From Temnopleurus reevesii (lineage: Eukaryota; Echinodermata; Echinoidea; Temnopleuroida; Temnopleuridae), in NCBI GenBank assembly GCA_036244855.1, contig BQKZ01009374.1, positions 1 to 13,317 on the forward strand: a stretch of 13,317 nucleotides of DNA. Reading direction: 5' to 3'. A program made the position numbers and the translations under genes. Positions 8,646 through 13,317 of the stretch are shown here, one piece after another. Below the pieces are notes generated by a model. The model did not search any database. It was not told the origin of the DNA and worked only from the letters and a program-made list of their open reading frames with translations. Every line of letters begins with the position of its first letter. The stretch's first letter is position 1.

Positions 8646-9081
8646 ACCAGGGGGTGAATGATTGAAAAATGCTGAATTCATCTGGCACAGGGATACACTA
8701 ATTAGCCGATTCTTCTCTCACTCCCGACCACTGCACAACATATCAAAGATATTCCTGGGATTAAATCGATGAGAAGCCGGCATGCACTTGAGGATCGTGT
8801 TTCGTTGTGCAACATAAATCAATGTAAACATCCTTCGGGTCGCACGTGAGGCTCGGCTAGGCTCGACGGGGCTTGCCGAAAACATCCAGGGGAAGATAAC
8901 TCTAAAGCCGTGATTTTTCACAGCTTCCCATCGATATCTCAGAGATGCTGACAATAGATTGAACTCGGAGGACCAAAAAAAATGAACGCATTTGTGATGA
9001 TACGGCATTCAACAATATAAACTCTTGCTGAGAATATATAATTTCTATGGATCAATTGAAGATATAGAAATAAACATGCAA
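8646..9081. other. Non-coding; mixed-composition core near 8740-9010
   Basis: The minus-strand frame at 8718-9008 (96 codons) has no recognisable domain. The segment 8740-9010 is richer in CpG and less repetitive than its surroundings, with a CACGTG E-box at 8843-8848 and a forkhead-like TGTAAACA at 8823-8830. Either could be chance. Beyond 9010 the sequence is AT-rich and featureless until the MITE. Confidence 0.35.
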
Positions 9082-9161
9082 TTAACCCATTGATTACTGA
9101 AATCTGTAATTTACACAGACTTTGTGCAGGGACTACCTGGTTCCAGTAGTCAAAGGGTTAA
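9082..9161. mobile_element. Tiny piggyBac-like MITE (72 bp plus TTAA target sites)
   Basis: TTAA at 9082-9085 and 9158-9161 flanks a 72-bp element beginning CCCATTGATTACTG and ending CAGTAGTCAAAGGG. Over 21 bp including TTAA, the two arms match at 18 positions as inverted repeats. A TTAA target site with CCC...GGG termini is diagnostic of the piggyBac superfamily, whose ends often read CCCTTTGAC-like, as the right end does when reversed. The interior has no coding capacity and folds further (CTGG/CCAG at 9138-9147). TTAA is palindromic, so the ends are symmetric and no strand is assigned. This is among the shortest sizes such an element could have. Chance is unlikely given the combined termini. 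Confidence 0.75.
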
Positions 9162-9355
9162 CATGTTTAGGCTGTTAAGGTTAAACCATGGATGTCCAGG
9201 GTTATAACAAGTATAGCTCCCAGGTCATAGGTTCAAGCCTGTTCAAAGCCTCCAGATTTGAATACAGAAATCAATTACATAAGAGACGATAAATAAAGGG
9301 ACCTGCTGAAATTGCTTATCTGATAATAGAGAACTTAGGAGTAAAATGAAGTAAA
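9162..9355. other. Non-coding; isolated B-box-like sequence
   Basis: GGTTCAAGCC at about 9230-9239 resembles a Pol III B box, but no convincing A box or tRNA fold lies upstream. Nothing else is seen here. Confidence 0.35.
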
Positions 9356-9396
9356 AAAGAAAGAGAGCTTGATCGAAAGCCTCAAGCTCTTTCTTT
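9356..9396. repeat. Hairpin with a 15-bp stem
   Basis: AAAGAAAGAGAGCTTGA (9356-9372) pairs with TCAAGCTCTTTCTTT (9382-9396) along its whole length apart from a 2-nt AG bulge on the left, with a 9-nt loop. It is a strong isolated stem. It could be the remains of a small palindromic element or an expressed hairpin. There is no target duplication and no evidence of transcription. Confidence 0.6.
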
Positions 9397-9879
9397 GATG
9401 AAAACTACATGGACACAACAATTATCAACTTTAAAAGGCCTCAAGTGCATTTTCATTCAATGAAATACAACACATGTAGATGGAGTTCCACAGAGGATGT
9501 AACAATTAAAATCCTGTTGTAACAATCACTTGGAGACTATACAGGTGACTAATAGCACAAGCGAAATTGTAAATCCGATAGACATATTCAAATCCAGCTC
9601 AAAACGAAAATTGACCATTTGAAATGAAGACAAATGATTTAGAATCAAGATCAAAACTCCATAGAATATAAAATTCAATGATAGAGTCAAATAGAGCTTA
9701 AAATGAAGACAGATGATGGGCAGTAAAAACAACATAACCAGCATATAATTACACACTGAATGCACTACAGAACGAGCCTGCTATACTCCTCCAAAGTCAA
9801 TTCACTTGCTTTATGCAGAAGTGACGAGAGATATCCATTCAAACCTCAACAAACCACAATCCTCGCTCAGCCCGCATCT
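9397..9879. other. Non-coding AT-rich stretch
   Basis: No gene or repeat is seen. A minus-strand frame at 9526-9765 is Leu/Phe-rich because of AT content and matches nothing I recognise. Confidence 0.5.
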
Positions 9880-10720
9880 CATCTGAATGAATTATCTTGC
9901 TTCATTCATCCCGTCAACGAAATCAAGTGAAAAACTCTGAATATTCCATTAGGTGTCTCACCTCCAAACCACCGTTCGCCCCTCCGCATCAACATAAAAC
10001 CAGTGAAGCGTGTCCAGAAGCGGAAGTTCATTGCCATGTACCTTGCACCTCACATTCTTGATTCATTTACTCCCATTGACAGAATCGAGAATGATTTTCA
10101 ATGAATTTTCCAAGAGATGTTTGCGAAACTACTTATTGCTTGCCTGTTCAATGATGCAGTGGGGTGTGTTCGAAGCAGAAAATTGAAGATAACCGATGTA
10201 GTGTCTTCCTAATTTCTTGCTTCACCTTCTTCCCCACTGCTGATTTTCTGTCCTCTTTTCAGCAAATATTCCTACTGATTTTGTTCCTAAAACTAAGATG
10301 TTCCCTAGAGCGCAAATGACCAGTGCAGCACGCCCGGTATAGGTACAAATCATAAGCAACACATGATGCGTCTTCCGTATTTCTTGCTTCACTTTATAGC
10401 TACCACTGGTCAAGTGAAGTATATGATTAAGCGATAATTCCAACTGATGTTCATAAAACTATCATGTTCCCTACACTCAAATTACCAGTGGAGCACGTCC
10501 GGTAAAAGAAAAAAATCAAATGCTATTGATGTTGCATCTTCTTGCGTATTTCTTCCTTCGCCTCGCTCCGCAAGGTGAATTGCAGTTTGATTTCAAAGAA
10601 TGTTCCGATGAATGTAATTCCCTACATAGTAATTACTAGTGGTGCATGCCCCGAGAAAGAAAATTAAAGCAAAGGATTCCTCGTCCCTCTGTAGCTTTTC
10701 ACAGTTGATGTGACACAAAT
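9880..10720. repeat. Diverged tandem array, monomers of about 160-169 bp
   Basis: Two anchor motifs recur in register. A CTTGCTTCA-type word starts at 9896, 10057, 10216, 10383 and 10552 (spacing 161, 159, 167, 169). A CAGTG word (ACCAGTG(C/G)AGCACG(C/T)CCGG in the best copies) starts at 10001, 10157, 10321, 10486 and, as TAGTG, 10637. The gap between the two within a monomer is 105, 100, 105, 103 and 85 bp. A third anchor, AAACT before a TTCCCTA-like word, falls at 10126, 10290 and 10456. That makes at least five monomers, too diverged for simple visual detection. Decayed copies may continue to about 10930. It looks like an old satellite or minisatellite. A 73-codon minus frame at 10222-10443 lies wholly inside it and is not a gene. 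Confidence 0.85.
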
Positions 10721-11560
10721 TTCAACGAAGATGACTGCATTGTCTTTGGCTGCCTATTCAAGTTTACGCTTGCCAAGGTGGAATGCGGACAGCTGTGAAT
10801 AAAGGGTGAAATCAGGCAAAAAATTCACGCAACTAGACTTCTAAGGACAGAATTTCACCTCGTAGAATTCTTGTTCTGACGAAATCTTAAAGGTCCCTCA
10901 CTTGGCAGTGAATGCACCAGAATGCACTTGAAGATGTATCTTTGAAATTGATTTAGCAATCCTTGTATTCTTACAGCAGCAAGTATGTTTAAATGCCTAA
11001 ATTGCATTTTTCAGATTACATGCAGATACACAACTAAGCAGTGAAAACAAAAATTAAATATTTCAATGACATTTACGCAACATCACAAGAACCACAGACG
11101 CAAAAATATCTAAAAGCGTCGATATCACAATATTCTAACTGAAAATGAGTTATCATATCCTCAACTAAGCCTTCTTGCGCGGGAATGACGCAGGCCTCCT
11201 TAACGGGGCATACACGAGCTGCACGTTGTCGTAGAAACTCCAGACCAATCATGGAATTAATGTATAATCACGAGAAGCGCCTGAGGACAAATTTATGAAT
11301 GACACATTCTGTTATGGCTGTTTCTCTAGAGACAACTTTGAAAAACAAGATTTGTGGAAATGAAAGTATTATCTCAATAATACGCATTATACACTCTGAA
11401 TATTAGAGACAGAGAGAGTGGACAAAAGAAATAGATTCCTGATGTCCAAACGTGGTTGAATCAATAATATAAAATTCTTTCCCGATTATTGGCATGCATA
11501 TAGGGGAAGCAGGTGACACATGCATATTTAACCTCTATGGTGCAGTGTACTTTCTTTATA
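10721..11560. other. Non-coding stretch after the tandem array
   Basis: A CAGTGAATGCACCAGAATGC segment at 10906 may be a decayed monomer of the preceding array. TCTCTAGAGA, a 10-bp palindrome, lies near 11322. Otherwise I see nothing: no RNA, no element ends and no credible frame. Confidence 0.45.
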
Positions 11561-11572
11561 GGGCCGCAAACA

Positions 11573-11690
11573 TTTTATTTATTTATTTATTTATTACGTT
11601 TTATTTCAACAGGGTAGCCCCATCAGTAATCGCAGTACTGTTCTTCCTGAGGGCCCTGTATAATACAAAATACATTATTTACATATTAAC
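11573..11690 (+). repeat. Probable dispersed repeat led by a (TTTA)n run
   Basis: A (TTTA)n microsatellite at about 11573-11595 runs into CAACAGGGTAGCCCCATCAG, then GCAGTACTGTTCTTCCTGAG and GGCCCTGTATAATACAAAATAC. ACAGGG and CCCTGT form a short inverted repeat around the middle. The microsatellite-plus-unique-block layout resembles an interspersed repeat family I associate with echinoderm genomes, but I cannot confirm it here. The forward frame at 11494-11721 crosses it and has no other support. Confidence 0.45.
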
Positions 11691-12115
11691 AAACACACAA
11701 TTATTTGACAGAAACTTTTAAACCGGTTCTGCGATGATTGCTTTCAAGAGTCAGTGTAAATGAGGGTCATTAATTTTGTCTAGTTTCTTCGTAATTCAAT
11801 GTTCAAATGAGCACTGCCAACAGTGGGTGCGACATCTTCAATATTTTTCTTTGCAGAGGGGTGAAAACAGAAAAAAAATTACAATTCAGACAAGGATTTT
11901 AAAGTAAAAGATTTAAGCCCACTTGCACCAGCTAAACCAAATATATATATTAATTGGACAATGATAGCTATTTCTTCAATTGTACATAGTATTCATTTGA
12001 GTGACTAAAAATTATCTGAAGTACCAGAGTAAGAACTTCAGCTCTTACTTTTTTTTAAAGAAACAAAGCCATTTATTTCAACCATTGCAGTTGATTGGTT
12101 AGCTTATATATTTAA
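11691..12115. other. AT-rich non-coding stretch with a small hairpin
   Basis: AGTAAGA (12028-12034) and TCTTACT (12043-12049) form a 7-bp stem with an 8-nt loop, followed immediately by a T8 run (12049-12056). This is the general shape of a hairpin plus T-run, but no transcript start or gene accompanies it. Nothing else is seen. Confidence 0.4.
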
Positions 12116-12395
12116 ACAAAAATAGGCAGTTGTTTTGGCTATTATAGCTACTTGAATTAAGTAGTTCTTCATGTACACTATACACCAATTAGGTAGCATT
12201 TACGATCTGGCAGATTTTTAACGAAAGTTCTATATCTTTATCTATAATAAGCTTTGCCACAATAATAGCTATGAAACAAAAATAACAAAGGATTAGATCA
12301 TACTTCATTTTTATTAAAAGAAGCTTTTTTTATATGCGCACTGGACCAACTTATCAACAAAAATAGGCAGTTGTCTTGGCTATTATAGTTACTTG
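12116..12395. repeat. 39-bp direct repeat pair, 241 bp apart
   Basis: The segments at 12116-12154 and 12357-12395 both read ACAAAAATAGGCAGTTG, then T(T/C)TTGGCTATTATAG, then (C/T)TACTTG, with 2 mismatches in 39. Weaker similarity extends both ways (TTAGCTTAT-like before; TTCAT...ACA and ATACACCA after). The pair is therefore probably the best-preserved part of an older 241-bp tandem duplication. The related word ATAGCTAT recurs at 11966 and 12266. Confidence 0.75.
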
Positions 12396-12514
12396 GAAAG
12401 TTCTGGGCTTTATTATATTCATTCAATTCTGTATTTTTTCATATACAGCCATTATTATACACCACTCATATAATGCCTAAATGTTGATATCTCATGCATA
12501 AGGTTGGCAACCAG

Positions 12515-12587
12515 TCATGCGTGGCTCAGTGGTAGAGCATCTGCCCCATGAACGGAAGGTCGTGGGTTCGATCCCCAGCCGGGTCAT
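12515..12587 (+). pseudogene. tRNA-like head of the SINE, CAT anticodon position
   Basis: Laid out on the tRNA frame from U8 at 12522, the anticodon loop is CCCATGA, which places CAT (Met) at positions 34-36, but base 33 is C instead of the near-invariant T. Acceptor stem TCATGCG against CCGGGTC gives at most two pairs. A methionine tRNA parent is possible, as the AGGTC variable loop also fits, but the anticodon may have changed since the family arose. It is a SINE promoter region and not a tRNA gene. Confidence 0.7.
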
Positions 12588-12740
12588 ACCACAGACCTAT
12601 AAAAATGGGACCATCTGCCTTCTTGCCAGGCGCTCTGCATTTAAGAAAGGAGAAGGGTAATAATAACTTTATGTTATGCAGGGCTCGCTGGAAGAGCAGC
12701 TAACTTACAGCTGAATGTATCTACCCTGGGTAATTAAGAC

Positions 12741-12759
12741 ATTATTATTATTATTATTA

Positions 12760-12830
<71 letters not shown>
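12741..12830 (+). repeat. (ATT)30 microsatellite tail
   Basis: Ninety bases of ATT in constant phase with one substitution (T to C at 12761). It forms the 3' tail of the SINE. Long poly-Asn and poly-Leu open frames on the two strands here (12705-12887 minus, 12715-12930 plus) are translations of the microsatellite. Length variation between individuals is expected. Confidence 0.97.
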
Positions 12831-12833
<3 letters not shown>

Positions 12834-13144
12834 TAACCCTGCCATATTTGGAGAGACTTGTAAACTTGTGCTGGTTTTATCAACCATTGAGACTAATGAT
12901 GGAGCACTTCCAATAGGAGTTTTTGTTTGAAAGTAGATGTTTTACAATCAATAACCACCCACGCTGATGCATCTGTGTGTTTTTAGCGCTTTTTTTTACC
13001 ACTCCCGATAGATTCTGATCGTTTGTCTTAAAATCACTTTAATAGACACAGTCTGAGTCATTCTCAAGTATGGATCATTCCCTTATGCCTCCTTCTCAAC
13101 CGTTTGATAAATTTCTTTGGGATTTTTTTTTGCAGCGAGTCTAG
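12831..13144. other. Non-coding flank after the SINE
   Basis: No frame or element is seen. TTTT at 12875-12878 is the first Pol III-type stop downstream of the SINE. GATTTTTTTTTGCAG, ending at 13136, resembles a splice acceptor, but all three frames after it reach a stop within about 50 bases, so I do not call an exon. Confidence 0.45.
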
Positions 13145-13210
13145 CCTCCGTCAATCGATCACAATTAGTTCTCAACCCTGATTAATTTGTGATAATTTTT
13201 ACGGCGGAGG
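13145..13210. repeat. Imperfect inverted repeat
   Basis: CCTCCG (13145-13150) and ATCACAA (13158-13164) are mirrored by TTGTGAT (13187-13193) and CGGAGG (13205-13210). The paired blocks are separated by 7 nt on the left and 11 nt on the right. The outer and inner blocks match exactly, while the spacers do not. It may be a decayed small element or paired protein-binding sites. Confidence 0.45.
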
Positions 13211-13219
13211 TCACTGCAC

Positions 13220-13267
13220 CAGATGGACGATTCACTTATCATCTGTGACAAGTGCTACACTCATCTG
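13220..13267. promoter_or_regulatory. Possible regulatory cluster: four E-boxes and a GATA site
   Basis: CAGATG (13220-13225), CATCTG (13240-13245), CAAGTG (13249-13254) and CATCTG (13262-13267) are four CANNTG E-boxes in 48 bp. Three are the CAGATG/CATCTG class bound by tissue-specific bHLH factors. TTATCA (TGATAA, a GATA-factor core) at 13236-13241 overlaps the second. Another CATCTG lies at 12970-12975. Clustering is denser than expected by chance, but it is motif evidence only, and the window ends 50 bp later. Confidence 0.3.
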
Positions 13268-13317
13268 GGCAGCTATTGTGAACGGACTGGTCAAAAACGG
13301 ATGTGCGAATTTAATCG

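Larger units (their letters stand above)
12515..12830 (+). mobile_element. tRNA-derived SINE with (ATT)n tail
   Basis: A tRNA-like head (12515-12587) carries a Pol III A box TGGCTCAGTGGT (12522-12533) and an exact B box GGTTCGATCCC (12565-12575), followed by an unrelated body of about 150 bp and a 3' (ATT)30 tail. D-arm, anticodon-arm (4 of 5 pairs), 5-nt variable loop AGGTC and T-arm (4 of 5 pairs) are all placed correctly. The acceptor stem does not pair, so this is not a working tRNA. No TTTT occurs from 12515 to 12874, so a Pol III transcript could run through the tail and stop at TTTT at 12875-12878. No flanking target duplication could be found. This is non-autonomous and would need a LINE reverse transcriptase in trans. 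Confidence 0.88.

Noticed and set aside
9230..9239. GGTTCAAGCC, a B-box-like word
   Set aside because: TAGCTCCCAGG upstream is too close and no cloverleaf forms.
12515..12587. A functional methionine tRNA
   Set aside because: The acceptor stem does not pair, base 33 is not T, and the sequence continues into a SINE body and tail.
12705..12930. Open frames on both strands encoding poly-Asn or poly-Leu
   Set aside because: They are translations of the (ATT)30 microsatellite tail of the SINE, with no coding context.
13123..13183. Splice acceptor followed by an exon
   Set aside because: The polypyrimidine tract plus TGCAG is good, but all three frames hit a stop within about 50 bases.
1..13317. 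A CRISPR array, prokaryotic operon or viral gene cluster
   Set aside because: There are no regularly spaced short direct repeats with unique spacers, no long open frames and no ribosome binding sites. The repeats and SINE point to an animal nuclear genome.

Overview
This window looks like intergenic or intronic DNA from a marine deuterostome, most likely an echinoderm (a sea urchin is my best guess). That is inference. It rests on the AT-rich base composition, on a tRNA-derived SINE with a (ATT)n tail, and on a TAA-repeat plus 'GGCATTTATATAGC ... CACAGCGCTTTACA' element of the kind common in echinoderm and amphioxus genomes. Small MITEs and minisatellites are packed between unremarkable AT-rich stretches. 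I find no protein-coding gene I can defend: every open frame is under 100 codons, none matches a family I recognise, and several are translations of repeats.

Layout. 1-2250: AT-rich, few features, some small palindromes. 2253-2440: an 84-bp direct duplication. 2441-3950: nothing coding; a 9-bp inverted repeat and a 19-nt palindrome near 2780-2870. About 3950-4740: a strongly pyrimidine-rich strand. 4893-5252: three tandem repeat units. 5287-5352: a dispersed-repeat core. 5488-5663: a complete 176-bp PIF/Harbinger-like MITE with TAA target duplications. 5670-6420: moderately pyrimidine-rich. 6600-7740: more complex, repeat-poor sequence. 7741-7850: SOX-, POU- and homeodomain-type sites close together. 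8288-8346: two perfect GC-rich hairpins, followed by a tandem array of about 95-bp units at 8370-8645. 9082-9161: a tiny piggyBac-like MITE flanked by TTAA. 9356-9396: a hairpin. About 9880-10720: a heavily diverged tandem array with monomers of about 160-169 bp. 11573-11690: a TTTA-led probable dispersed repeat. 12116-12395: a 39-bp motif repeated 241 bp apart. 12515-12830: the SINE. 13145-13270: an imperfect inverted repeat followed by a cluster of E-boxes and a GATA site.

How it fits together. The window is mainly a record of non-autonomous transposons (Pol III SINE, Harbinger-like, piggyBac-like) and local tandem duplications. None carries its own transposase or reverse transcriptase, so all would have depended on enzymes encoded elsewhere. 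The repeat-poor blocks (about 6600-7850, 8740-9010, 12950-13317) are the places where cis-regulatory sequence is most plausible, but that is only a motif-level suggestion.
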